From the NCBI GenBank assembly GCA_035293245.1, contig DATDOO010000004.1, positions 1-28,046 of the forward strand: 28,046 nt of DNA, given 5' to 3'. The notes beneath the pieces were generated by a model, which saw nothing but the letters and a program-made list of their open reading frames with translations, made no database searches and was not told where the DNA came from. Made by a program: the position numbers and the translations under genes. Numbering within the stretch: the stretch's first letter is position 1; each line of letters starts with the position of its first letter. Shown one piece after another: positions 17,799 to 25,326 of this stretch. This DNA is from DATDOO01 sp035293245 (lineage in GTDB: Bacteria > Pseudomonadota > Gammaproteobacteria > Methylococcales > Methylococcaceae).

Positions 17799-19924
17799 CA
17801 GCTCACCACCCAGAGCAAAATCAGCAGGGTAAAGAAGGAATAGCCGAGATAAGTGCGGATGTTGCCGGTCTGCAGGCGCCCGGCCCAGCGCGCCAGCCGG
17901 GTCACGGCAAAGCCGGCCGGCTCGTAGAGGAACAGCCAGGCGCGATCCAGCACCTGGAAGTGATAGCGCAGCCGGACGACGCGATGCTGGCCGGGGCCTT
18001 CCGTTTGCTCCTCCAGCGCCTCGCGCAAGGCGAACACGGGCTGGAAGATGCGGCGGATCGGCATGCTGAACGCACCCGAGGTGTACTGCATCTGCGCGCT
18101 CAGGCCGCCGAAACCGCAATCCCAGGGGTCGGCGCGGCGCGGTTCGAGTCCGGTACGGCGGTAAAGAAGGTAATAGCACAGCCAGCCGACCCCCAGGATG
18201 CCGGCCAACACCAGCGGCGGGGCGTAGGCGGCAACTTCCGGCGCCACCGGCGTCAGCCACAGCCAGCCCAGCGCCGATACGCCCGGCAGGGTTTCGCCGA
18301 GCAACTGCCCGGTGACTCCGCTCAAGGCGTTGATGAACGGCGTCGGCAAGACGCCCAGCAGCACGCACAACGCGGCAAGCAGGGCCGGTCCCGCCAGCAT
18401 GTCCGGATAACGCACCTCCGTGGCGCGGGCGATGTGCCGGGAACGCGGCAGCCCCAGAAACGCCACGCCGTAAACCTTGACGAAACAGGCGGCCGCCAGG
18501 GCGCTGGTGAGCGCCAGCACCGCGGTGGCGGCCGGGATCATGCTGCGCAATACGCCGCTGGGGATGGCGCCGGCCTGTAGCGCCGCCTGGAAGATCAGCC
18601 ACTCGGAAACGAAGCCGTTGAAAGGGGGCAGGGCGGAGATGCTCAAGCTCCCGATCAGGAATAGCGCCGCCATCTTGGGCATGCGGTGAATCAGCCCCCC
18701 CATGTTCTCCAGGCTCTGTTCATGGGTCTGATGCAGGATGGCGCCCGCGCCCAGAAACAGCAGGCTCTTGAACAGGGCGTGGTTGAGGCAGTGCAGCAAG
18801 GCCGCCAGCAGTCCCAGGGCGGCGAGGGGCTTGAGTCCGTTGCTGAAGAAGATCATGGACAACCCCAGGGCGCTGAAGATGATGCCGACGTTCTCCACCG
18901 AGGAATAAGCCAGGAGCCGCTTCAGATTCTGCTGCTGCAGGGCGTAAAGAATGCCCAGCAGGGCCGAGCCGGCGCCGAGAATCAGCACCAGCACCCCCCA
19001 CTGCCAGAACAGCGTGGGCAGCAGGTCCAGGGTGAAGCGGATGAAGCCGTAGATCGCCACTTTCAGCATCACGCCGCTCATCAACGCGGAAATGTGCGAG
19101 GGCGCCGCCGGGTGCGCTTCCGGCAACCAGGCATGCAAGGGTACCAGGCCGGCCTTCATGCCGAAGCCCAGCAGCCCGAGCACGAACGCGACGCTCGCCC
19201 AGGACGGGCTCAGCGCCACGTCGCGCAGCACATCGAAGTTGAAACCGCCGCTAAAACTCGCCAGGACGCCGAAGGCCAAAATGATGGCGATCGCGCCGAT
19301 TTCCGCCATCAGCAGGTACAGAAAACCTGCGCGCCGGTTGGCGGCGTGTTCGTGCTGGAACGTCACCAGGAAATAGCTAGCCACCGACATCACTTCCCAG
19401 GCCACCACGAAAAAGAAGGCATCGTCGGCCAGCAGCACCCCTTCCATGCCGGCCACGAACAGGCCGGTGAAGAAGCCCAGCACCGCCAGGGAATACTTGC
19501 CCTGCTCGAACTCGCGCACATAGCCCGGCCCGAACAGGCTGACGGCGATCAGCGGCACGCCGAGCACCCCCAGGAAAAACCCGGATAGGGGGTCGATGCG
19601 CGTATGCCAGATCAGCCACGGCAGGCCGAAGGGGAGCGTGCTTTGGTCGACCGTCCCTCCCAGCAAGGCGATGGAGCCCGCCAGCGTTGCCGCCGCGCCG
19701 GAAAACGCCAGCAGGACGAAGGGAGCGATGCGGGCGATGCGCGCGAAACGATCCGGCGCGAACAGATAATCCACCCGCGCCGGCAGGTCGGGATAGTGCC
19801 GGGAGTCCTGGCTCAACACGCTGTCGATTGCCCGGAGCAAGCCGGTACGCTGCCCGTAGGCCAGGGCGACGAGGCTGGAAAGCAAGGCGGTCAGCACCGA
19901 CAAATGCGCCAAAAACAGGGACAT
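17798..19924 (-). CDS. hyfB: HyfB-like antiporter-type membrane subunit (NuoL-like)
   Basis: 708 residues, about 16 membrane helices, first gene of the operon. It is of the NuoL/Mrp antiporter superfamily with HyfB features. It has a proton-channel glutamate in VVAWEVMSVASYFLV, the lysine in LLGFGMKAGLVPLHAWLPEAH, then PAAPSHISALMSGVMLK and LAYSSVENVGII. The C-terminal region contains the HyfB-type cytoplasmic segment RADPWDCGFGGLSAQMQYTSGAFSMP and an amphipathic stretch, then a last helix. ATG 19924 has TAAGGA 5-6 nt upstream. Downstream genes overlap by a base or four. No HyfA, HyfD or HyfH (Fe-S or extra antiporter) gene follows, so the complex is a six-subunit minimal type. The divergent intergenic region carries 11-bp-spaced repeats, probably the control site. 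Confidence 0.94.
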   Translation of the reverse strand: MSLFLAHLSVLTALLSSLVALAYGQRTGLLRAIDSVLSQDSRHYPDLPARVDYLFAPDRFARIARIAPFVLLAFSGAAATLAGSIALLGGTVDQSTLPFGLPWLIWHTRIDPLSGFFLGVLGVPLIAVSLFGPGYVREFEQGKYSLAVLGFFTGLFVAGMEGVLLADDAFFFVVAWEVMSVASYFLVTFQHEHAANRRAGFLYLLMAEIGAIAIILAFGVLASFSGGFNFDVLRDVALSPSWASVAFVLGLLGFGMKAGLVPLHAWLPEAHPAAPSHISALMSGVMLKVAIYGFIRFTLDLLPTLFWQWGVLVLILGAGSALLGILYALQQQNLKRLLAYSSVENVGIIFSALGLSMIFFSNGLKPLAALGLLAALLHCLNHALFKSLLFLGAGAILHQTHEQSLENMGGLIHRMPKMAALFLIGSLSISALPPFNGFVSEWLIFQAALQAGAIPSGVLRSMIPAATAVLALTSALAAACFVKVYGVAFLGLPRSRHIARATEVRYPDMLAGPALLAALCVLLGVLPTPFINALSGVTGQLLGETLPGVSALGWLWLTPVAPEVAAYAPPLVLAGILGVGWLCYYLLYRRTGLEPRRADPWDCGFGGLSAQMQYTSGAFSMPIRRIFQPVFALREALEEQTEGPGQHRVVRLRYHFQVLDRAWLFLYEPAGFAVTRLARWAGRLQTGNIRTYLGYSFFTLLILLWVVS

Positions 19925-20008
19925 CGGGTCCTTACGCTAGCGGTTGGAGTGAAAGTCGAAAATCATGATGGTTTGATTCTCATGCTAACAGCATGTTATG
20001 TTTTGTAA

Positions 20009-20038
20009 ATGTTAATTATATGTTAATGGTATGTTGGT
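20009..20038. promoter_or_regulatory. Three 11-bp-spaced direct repeats, probable RHH operator
   Basis: ATGTTAAT occurs at 20009-20016 and again at 20020-20027, and ATGTTGGT at 20031-20038: three units exactly 11 bp apart, so all on one face of the helix. The array lies between hyfB and the divergent ribbon-helix-helix gene and abuts its start codon. Ribbon-helix-helix dimers typically bind tandem half-sites with about one-turn spacing. A further ATGTTATG at 19993-20000 is out of phase. A possible promoter for the RHH gene (TTGATT at 19973, TATGTT at 19997) would overlap the array. This is inference from position and spacing. Confidence 0.6.
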
Positions 20039-20039
20039 C

Positions 20040-20237
20040 ATGGCCGCCCTCGAAAAGCGCACCGCCCGTTTGACTCTGCTGGTCGATCCCGACAAGAAAG
20101 CCACCTTCGAGCGCCTGTGCGCCGAGGAGGACGTGACGCCCTCGCAAATGGTCCGCAAACTGATCCGCGACTACATCGAACAGCGCCTCGGGCCGAACTG
20201 GCGCGACGAAGTGTTTACGGACCGCAAGGAGCCGTAA
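20040..20237 (+). CDS. Ribbon-helix-helix (CopG-type) DNA-binding protein
   Basis: 65 residues from ATG 20040; an ATG at 20031 would add three residues but lies within the operator-like repeats. No Shine-Dalgarno sequence precedes either, so translation may be leaderless or weak. The sequence fits the RHH fold: a beta strand with alternating residues (RTARLTLLVD), helix A (PDKKATFERLCAEEDV), then helix B after TPSQ (MVRKLIRDYIEQRL). The short C-terminal tail is charged. Proteins like this bind DNA as dimers and often repress their own promoter. It is divergent from the hyf-like operon and no toxin gene follows (only a repeat), so a regulator of hyfB-I is more likely than an antitoxin. This role is inferred. 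Confidence 0.78.
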   Translation: MAALEKRTARLTLLVDPDKKATFERLCAEEDVTPSQMVRKLIRDYIEQRLGPNWRDEVFTDRKEP

Positions 20238-20252
20238 GTCCTCCCTTAGGGT

Positions 20253-20430
20253 GTAGGGTGGGTTAGACGCGCATAACCTCCGATTGCGAATTTGTGTCGG
20301 CGTTGATGCGCGTCGTAACCCACCGAACGGCCTCGTCGTTGCGATCACGGCCGAATGGTGGGTTATGGTGCGCACAAAAAGGGGAGATATCCGTCCGGCA
20401 TCGTCCCAATGCGCACCTAACCCACCCTAC
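20253..20430. repeat. Bipartite palindromic (MITE/REP-like) repeat, copy 2
   Basis: 178 bp, bounded by GTAGGGTGGGTTAG and CTAACCCACCCTAC as in copy 1, with the same internal CGTAACCCACCGAAC and GGGTTATGGTGCGC segments in the same order. The loops differ between copies while the stems agree. It fills the space between two convergent genes, ending 5 bp from the response-regulator stop and starting 15 bp after the RHH stop. Confidence 0.88.
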
Positions 20431-20435
20431 GATTT

Positions 20436-21836
20436 CTAATCACGTTTGTCCTTCTCCGACACCTGGATGCCGTACTTGCGCACCCGATAGCGCAAGGTTT
20501 CCCGCGTAGTGCCCAGGGCGCGGGCCGCGGCGGCCAGGTTGAATCCCGTTTGTTCCAGGACGGTTCGGAGGATGTAGCGATCCATATCCTCCAGCGGCAT
20601 GCTGCCGTCCAAGGGGATGAGGAGTTCGTTCTTGCCGGCGGCCGCGGGCGCCGTTTCCCCTTCCTGCGCCGGCAACTGGAGCCACTGGGCCGGGAACACC
20701 GTGCTGTCCGACAGCAGCACGCAGCGTTCGATCACGTTGCGCAATTCGCGCACGTTGCCGGGCCAGGAGTAGGCGCGCAGTTGTTCCCAGACCTCGGGCG
20801 GGATGGTTTTGACCTGCTTCCCCGCCTTGGCGTTGAATTCCGCCACGAACAGCGGCACCAGTTCGTCCAGGTCTTCGCGCAGATCCCGCAGCGGCGGCAG
20901 CAGCAAGTGAAACACGCTGAGCCGATGGTAGAGATCGGCGCGAAATTCTCCTTCGCGGGCCATTTTTTCCAGATCCCGGTGACTGGCGGCAATGATCTGC
21001 ACGTCCACGCGGATCTCCTTTTCGCTCCCGAGCCTGCGGAAACGCCGGTCCTCTATGGCCTTGAGCAGCTTCGCCTGCAAATCCAGGGGCATCTCGGCGA
21101 TTTCATCCAGAAACAAAGTGCCGCCGTCGGCTTGTTCCAGCAGTCCCCGATGCCTGGAGCCGGCGCCGGTGAAGGCTCCCGCCTCGTGGCCGAACAGTTC
21201 CGATTCCAATAAATCTCTCGGCAAGGCGGCGCAGTTCAATTCCACCAAGGGGTTTTGCGCCCGCCGGCCGCCGTAGTGCAGGATGCTGGCGGCCAGTCCC
21301 TTGCCGGTGCCGCTTTCGCCGCCGACGATGAGAACGCTGAACGGCACTTGGGTCATTTTGGCCAGAAACAGGCGGATTTCCCGCGCCTTGTCGCTGTGCC
21401 CGAGGTAGGCGTCCGGCGAATAGCGCTGGTGTTGCTGCCGGGCCTGGGCGATGACCCGGCGTTGCACGCCGGCGTTGCGCGCGGCGCTGGCCACCACCAG
21501 GTCGAGGTGGTCGAAATCGCAGGGCTTTTCCAGAAAATCGTAGGCCCCGAGCCGCAAGGCCCGTACCGACTCGGGCACGCTGGCGTAGCCGGTAAGGAAC
21601 AGCCATTCGGCGTGGGCGATTTTTCCCTGGGTCTGTTCCATCAGGTCCAGGGCGTTGCCATCCGGCAGGTTCATGTCGGAAATGACGAGCAAGGGATCGA
21701 GTTGCCTTTCCAGGAGCGCGCGCCGCGCCTCGGCCAGATTCGCAACCAGTTCCACCTCCCAGCCCGCTTCGCGGTAATGGCGGGCCAGTTCCGTGCCGAA
21801 CAGCTTCTCGTCCTCGATGAGCAGCAAGGTGTCCAT
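20436..21836 (-). CDS. NtrC-family sigma-54-dependent response regulator
   Basis: 466 residues in three domains. Receiver (1-115): acidic pocket E8/D9, phospho-acceptor D54 (ISDMNLPDG), T82 and K104 (LEKP). AAA+ domain (about 145-380): Walker A G172-K179 (GGESGTGK), GAFTGA loop at 220-225 that contacts sigma-54, Walker B DE at 244-245. Fis-type helix-turn-helix at the end (AAAARALGTTRETLRYRVRKYGI). The partner kinase is encoded 3 bp upstream. As a sigma-54 activator it probably controls the operon it belongs to: a good sigma-54 promoter and a pair of 22-bp-spaced palindromes lie in front of sulP. Its stop lies 5 bp from a palindromic repeat, with the RHH gene convergent beyond. Confidence 0.95.
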   Translation of the reverse strand: MDTLLLIEDEKLFGTELARHYREAGWEVELVANLAEARRALLERQLDPLLVISDMNLPDGNALDLMEQTQGKIAHAEWLFLTGYASVPESVRALRLGAYDFLEKPCDFDHLDLVVASAARNAGVQRRVIAQARQQHQRYSPDAYLGHSDKAREIRLFLAKMTQVPFSVLIVGGESGTGKGLAASILHYGGRRAQNPLVELNCAALPRDLLESELFGHEAGAFTGAGSRHRGLLEQADGGTLFLDEIAEMPLDLQAKLLKAIEDRRFRRLGSEKEIRVDVQIIAASHRDLEKMAREGEFRADLYHRLSVFHLLLPPLRDLREDLDELVPLFVAEFNAKAGKQVKTIPPEVWEQLRAYSWPGNVRELRNVIERCVLLSDSTVFPAQWLQLPAQEGETAPAAAGKNELLIPLDGSMPLEDMDRYILRTVLEQTGFNLAAAARALGTTRETLRYRVRKYGIQVSEKDKRD

Positions 21837-21839
21837 GGC

Positions 21840-23315
21840 TTATGAGCGCACGGATGCCGGAAAGGAAATGACGACTTCCGCACCGTGGGGCTTACGGTTT
21901 TTCAGCACCAGACTGCCGCCATGCTCGCGCGCGTAGCGCTGTGCCACGACCAGGCCGAGGCCGGTGCCTTCGGGATGGCTGGTGCGGAAGGCGCGGATTC
22001 CCTGCCCGACGATCTCGGGCGCGAAACCGGGACCGTCGTCGCGGACCGCGATTGTTACGCCGTCCCCTGTCGGGGTTAGCGCGATGTCGATGTTGCCGGG
22101 GTTGGCGCCCAACGCCTCCGAAGCATTCAGAATCAGGTTGAGCAAGGTTTGCCGGAAACCGCAGTCGGGCAAGCGCACTGGAAGCGTGCCTGGCGCGTCC
22201 AGGTGCAGTTGCACGTGGTCGGGAATCTGGTAGCGCACCAATCCGATCAGTTCGCGCGCCAGCTTCACGGCGTCGAAATCCCGCGCCGGAGCCGGTTGAT
22301 GGCGGCTGTGTTCCAGCAGGTTGTTCAACAGGCGCCCCATGCGTTTCAATTCGGCCACGACCAAGTCCATGCGTTCGGTTTGCGGGACGTCGGCCAGTTC
22401 GGCGCGCAGGTTGACGCAGGCGATCTGTATCCCGGCCAGAGGATTGCGCAATTCATGGGCGATTTCAGCCGCCAGTTCGCCCACCGCCGCCAGGCGTTCC
22501 GCCCGCGCGAGACTGTGCTGCTGTTCCATGAGGGCGTGGGTCGCGGCGCGCACTTCGGCGCGCAGTTCGCCGGCCTGGCGGCGTTTGATCCCTTCCAGTT
22601 CGGCCAGATGCCGCACCATGTCGTTGTAACTGGTGAAAACCGGCAGCAGCAGTGGATCGAGACGCTCGACCGCGATGGGACGGAAATCCTCCTCGGCGAT
22701 GCGGGAAAGCAACTGGCGCAGCCGGTTCAGCGGGTTGGCGACGCGCCGGATCAGATACCAGCCCGCGATCGCGACGATGGCCGCCAGGGTTGCCAGGGCC
22801 ATGTCCAGTTCCAGTTGCGTATCCCGGCCCAGGTCTTCCAGCAAGCGTCCCCGCTGTCCGGTTTCGTCGTCGAGAATCCGCCCCATGGCGCCCAGCGTGG
22901 AAATCAGCGCGATACGGCGCTCGTCATCGGTCAGGGAGGCGGGGGCGGCTTTCACTTTCCCGAGCAAGGTTTGCACCGTGACGAAATTCCCGGGAGTCTG
23001 CGGTCCGAGATGAAGCTCCCGCTGGCTCAACTGTTTCAGACGCGCTTGAAGCGATTCGATCCGCGGGCCCATGGCGACGCTCCGGCCCGACAGCTCGTCG
23101 ATCAGCACGTCCTGCAAATCGAGCGCCATGCCTTCCATTTCATGGGAATAGCTCACATAGGTGCGGATTTGCTCCAGGCGGGCGAGGTTGCGCCAGATGG
23201 TGCCGCCCAATATGGCGAGAATCAGCAGGAGCAGGACGAGCAGAATCACGATCCGCCGCTGGGCCAGGCGGAAGGGAAGGGACGCAGTCCTGCCGGCGGA
23301 GGTTCGAGTTTCCAT
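21840..23315 (-). CDS. Membrane-bound sensor histidine kinase
   Basis: 491 residues from ATG 23315. Architecture: short basic N-terminus, membrane helix (RRIVILLVLLLLILAILGG), about 165-residue periplasmic region of helical type, second membrane helix (LATLAAIVAIAGWYLI), HAMP-like linker, dimerisation domain with the phospho-accepting His in GELAAEIAHELRNPLAG, and a catalytic domain with N-box (LLNLILNASEAL), G1 (VRDDGPGF) and G2 (GTGLGLVVAQ). An earlier ATG at 23450 overlaps the sulP stop by one base (TAATG) and would add 45 residues without recognised features; coupling to sulP makes it a real alternative. The partner is the NtrC-type regulator 3 bp downstream. Being co-transcribed with an anion transporter suggests it senses the transported ion or the carrier's activity (inference). 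Confidence 0.93.
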   Translation of the reverse strand: METRTSAGRTASLPFRLAQRRIVILLVLLLLILAILGGTIWRNLARLEQIRTYVSYSHEMEGMALDLQDVLIDELSGRSVAMGPRIESLQARLKQLSQRELHLGPQTPGNFVTVQTLLGKVKAAPASLTDDERRIALISTLGAMGRILDDETGQRGRLLEDLGRDTQLELDMALATLAAIVAIAGWYLIRRVANPLNRLRQLLSRIAEEDFRPIAVERLDPLLLPVFTSYNDMVRHLAELEGIKRRQAGELRAEVRAATHALMEQQHSLARAERLAAVGELAAEIAHELRNPLAGIQIACVNLRAELADVPQTERMDLVVAELKRMGRLLNNLLEHSRHQPAPARDFDAVKLARELIGLVRYQIPDHVQLHLDAPGTLPVRLPDCGFRQTLLNLILNASEALGANPGNIDIALTPTGDGVTIAVRDDGPGFAPEIVGQGIRAFRTSHPEGTGLGLVVAQRYAREHGGSLVLKNRKPHGAEVVISFPASVRS

Positions 23316-23449
23316 CGATGCGGGCGCCAGGTCGGTAAAATCGGCCGGTAAGCAGTTCACGCCGCCGAGGGGGACGCATACCGTCCCGGAACGTCGCGGC
23401 GACCGCCCGGACAGTCCTTTCCGCACAGGAGTCGGGAAAGCCGAAGTCA

Positions 23450-25141
23450 TTATGGGCGCCGGCCCTTGTGTTTTCCACGTCCCGACACTCTGCGCCGGCG
23501 CGCCGCCAGCGGATGGGGCGAAACGGCGTCGTGGTTGTGCAGGCCGTGAATGTGGCAATGGCCGCCGCGGCGCCGGTAGTCGTGGCGGAAGTGGTGGATG
23601 AATTCCATTACCGTATGGTCGATGAGATCGGCATCCGAGAGATCGATGACGATTTTCCTGCCGTCCGGCAGCGCGGCGGTTTCGCTCTTCAGGGCGAGGA
23701 AATTGGAAAACACCGCCGCACCTTCCACCTTGATGGTGTACCGGTCCCGGTCTTTTTTTTCCACCCGGTAGGCAATCCGGAACAGATTCTTCGGGCTGAT
23801 GCCGCGCAGCAAGTGCAGCACGAACTTGGCGGCGATGCCCAGAGCGACGCCGACGAGGAGGTCCGTAGCCAATACGCCCAGGATGGTGATCACGAACAAT
23901 GCAAGCTGTTCCTTGCCGATTTCCATGGTCCTGGCGAATTCCCGTGGCGAAGCCAGGCGAAAGCCCGTGAATACCAGCAAGGCGGCCAGCGAGGCGAGGG
24001 GAATTTCATGGATGAGGCCGGGGAACAGCGCCACGAACGTCAGCATGAACCCGCCATGGAAAAAATTGGCCCAGCCGGTTTTGGCGCCGTTTCCGATGTT
24101 GGCCGAGCTACGGACAATCTCGGCGATCATGGGCAGGCCGCCGACGAGGCCACAGATCGCATTGCCCAAGCCCACGGCGGCCAGGTCGCGGTTCAGGTCG
24201 GAACAGCGCCTGGCGGGATCCAGTTTGTCCACGGCGGCGGCAGCCAGCAGGCTTTCCAGGCTTCCCACCAGGCAGATGCCGATTGCCGCACCCCAGAATT
24301 CATGGGTGGCGCACTTGCCGAAATCCGGAAAGTAAAAGCTGGCTAGGAAATTGTCGGGTATGGCCACCAGGAATTTGGGACCCAAGGTGAATTCGTGGTG
24401 GGGCAGGATGGGATCGTCGGGCAGGAACAGGTAGACGTGCTCATGGTCCAGATCGAAATACTGCCCCAGCGCCATGCCCGCCAGTACGACGACCAGTGGC
24501 GCGGGAACCCTGCGCAGCCAGGAGTTCTTGAGGAACGACCAGCCGATGAGGATTCCCAGGCCGCTCAGGCCGATGGCGGCTACTTCCGGATTGGGGTCCA
24601 TGAGGCTGTGGGGAATGGCCAGGATGGTGTCGATGAGGTCCTTCGCTTCCGGCTTAACCCCCACCAGCACGTGAACCTGCTTGGCCATGACGATGATGCC
24701 GATCGCCGCCAGCATTCCGTGCACCACCGAGGCGGGGAAAAACGACGCCAGCCGTCCCGCCTTGAGCAGTCCCAGGGCCAGTTGCAAAACGCTGGCTGCG
24801 ACGATGGCGGCCAGAGTGTAGCGGTAGCCGGCCATGGCATCGCCCCCACCCAGGTTCTGCACCGCCGCCGACACCACCACGATCAGGCCCGCCGCGGGAC
24901 CGTTGACGGTGACGTGGGAACCGTTCAGCCGCGATACCAAAAGTCCGCCGACGATGGCGGTGACGATACCCGCCGTCGGCGGAAAGCCGGAAGCCATGGC
25001 GATGCCCAGGCACAGGGGTAGGGCGATGAGAAAGACCAGGAAGCCGGAGACCAGATCGTCTCTGCCGCATTGGCGGAGATCGGCCAGTCCGCGTGCCGGG
25101 GCGGAAGGGACGACTGAGTGGCGGGTTGGCGTGACTGACAT
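23450..25141 (-). CDS. SulP-family anion transporter with STAS domain
   Basis: 563 residues. The membrane part (about 30-430) has the SulP pattern: DLVSGFLVFLIALPLCLGIAMASGFPP, then GLLVSRLNGSHVTVNGPAAGLIV, and GSLESLLAAAAVDKLDP with GLVGGLPMIAEIVRSSANI. A cytoplasmic STAS domain follows (about 440-540; KIVIDLSDADLIDHTVMEFIHHF). Substrates in this family include sulfate and bicarbonate; this subgroup is common next to carbonic anhydrase genes, but none is visible here, so the ion is undecided. It ends with a His/Arg-rich tail. It is the first gene of an operon with a histidine kinase and a sigma-54 activator. ATG 25141 has no Shine-Dalgarno sequence; the leader predicted from the sigma-54 start is only 24 nt and pyrimidine-rich. 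Confidence 0.93.
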   Translation of the reverse strand: MSVTPTRHSVVPSAPARGLADLRQCGRDDLVSGFLVFLIALPLCLGIAMASGFPPTAGIVTAIVGGLLVSRLNGSHVTVNGPAAGLIVVVSAAVQNLGGGDAMAGYRYTLAAIVAASVLQLALGLLKAGRLASFFPASVVHGMLAAIGIIVMAKQVHVLVGVKPEAKDLIDTILAIPHSLMDPNPEVAAIGLSGLGILIGWSFLKNSWLRRVPAPLVVVLAGMALGQYFDLDHEHVYLFLPDDPILPHHEFTLGPKFLVAIPDNFLASFYFPDFGKCATHEFWGAAIGICLVGSLESLLAAAAVDKLDPARRCSDLNRDLAAVGLGNAICGLVGGLPMIAEIVRSSANIGNGAKTGWANFFHGGFMLTFVALFPGLIHEIPLASLAALLVFTGFRLASPREFARTMEIGKEQLALFVITILGVLATDLLVGVALGIAAKFVLHLLRGISPKNLFRIAYRVEKKDRDRYTIKVEGAAVFSNFLALKSETAALPDGRKIVIDLSDADLIDHTVMEFIHHFRHDYRRRGGHCHIHGLHNHDAVSPHPLAARRRRVSGRGKHKGRRP

Positions 25142-25175
25142 GGGGCACCGAGAGGAGGTATGGCCTCCACTTCAT

Positions 25176-25192
25176 AGCGACGAGCGTGCCAA
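25176..25192 (-). promoter_or_regulatory. Sigma-54 promoter upstream of sulP
   Basis: On the minus strand TTGGCACGCTCGTCGCT matches the sigma-54 consensus YTGGCACGNNNNTTGCW at all defined positions but one, with correct GG-N10-GC spacing. The predicted start is near 25165, 24 bases before the sulP ATG. The operon encodes a sigma-54-dependent activator, supporting the call. Confidence 0.78.
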
Positions 25193-25277
25193 CCGGCTTA
25201 TGTCGCCATAGGTGATTGAATTGGAGTTGTTTTTATTTCAGCGGCATTGTTCGGCGCGGCGGTATTTCCAGCTCGCT

Positions 25278-25313
25278 GGTTGAGAACAACCCTTGCCGCG
25301 GTTGAATTGAACC
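25278..25313. promoter_or_regulatory. Paired palindromes, probable enhancer (UAS) for the NtrC-type regulator
   Basis: GGTTGAGAACAACC (25278-25291) and GGTTGAATTGAACC (25300-25313) share GGTTGA-N4-AACC dyad symmetry and start exactly 22 bp apart, two helical turns. Their centres lie about 120 and 142 bp upstream of the predicted sigma-54 start, the usual distance for enhancer sites of this activator class. Binding is inferred. Confidence 0.55.
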
Positions 25314-25326
25314 GATTATTAAAGCC

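Noticed and set aside
20040..20237. Antitoxin of a toxin-antitoxin pair
   Set aside because: The RHH gene is followed by a palindromic repeat and a convergent response regulator; no toxin-like frame adjoins it.
23450..23560. Metal-binding His-rich tail on the SulP protein
   Set aside because: The tail has many histidines (GGHCHIHGLHNH), but STAS tails ending in a His...HPLAxR pattern are usual in this subgroup, so it is not a distinctive feature.
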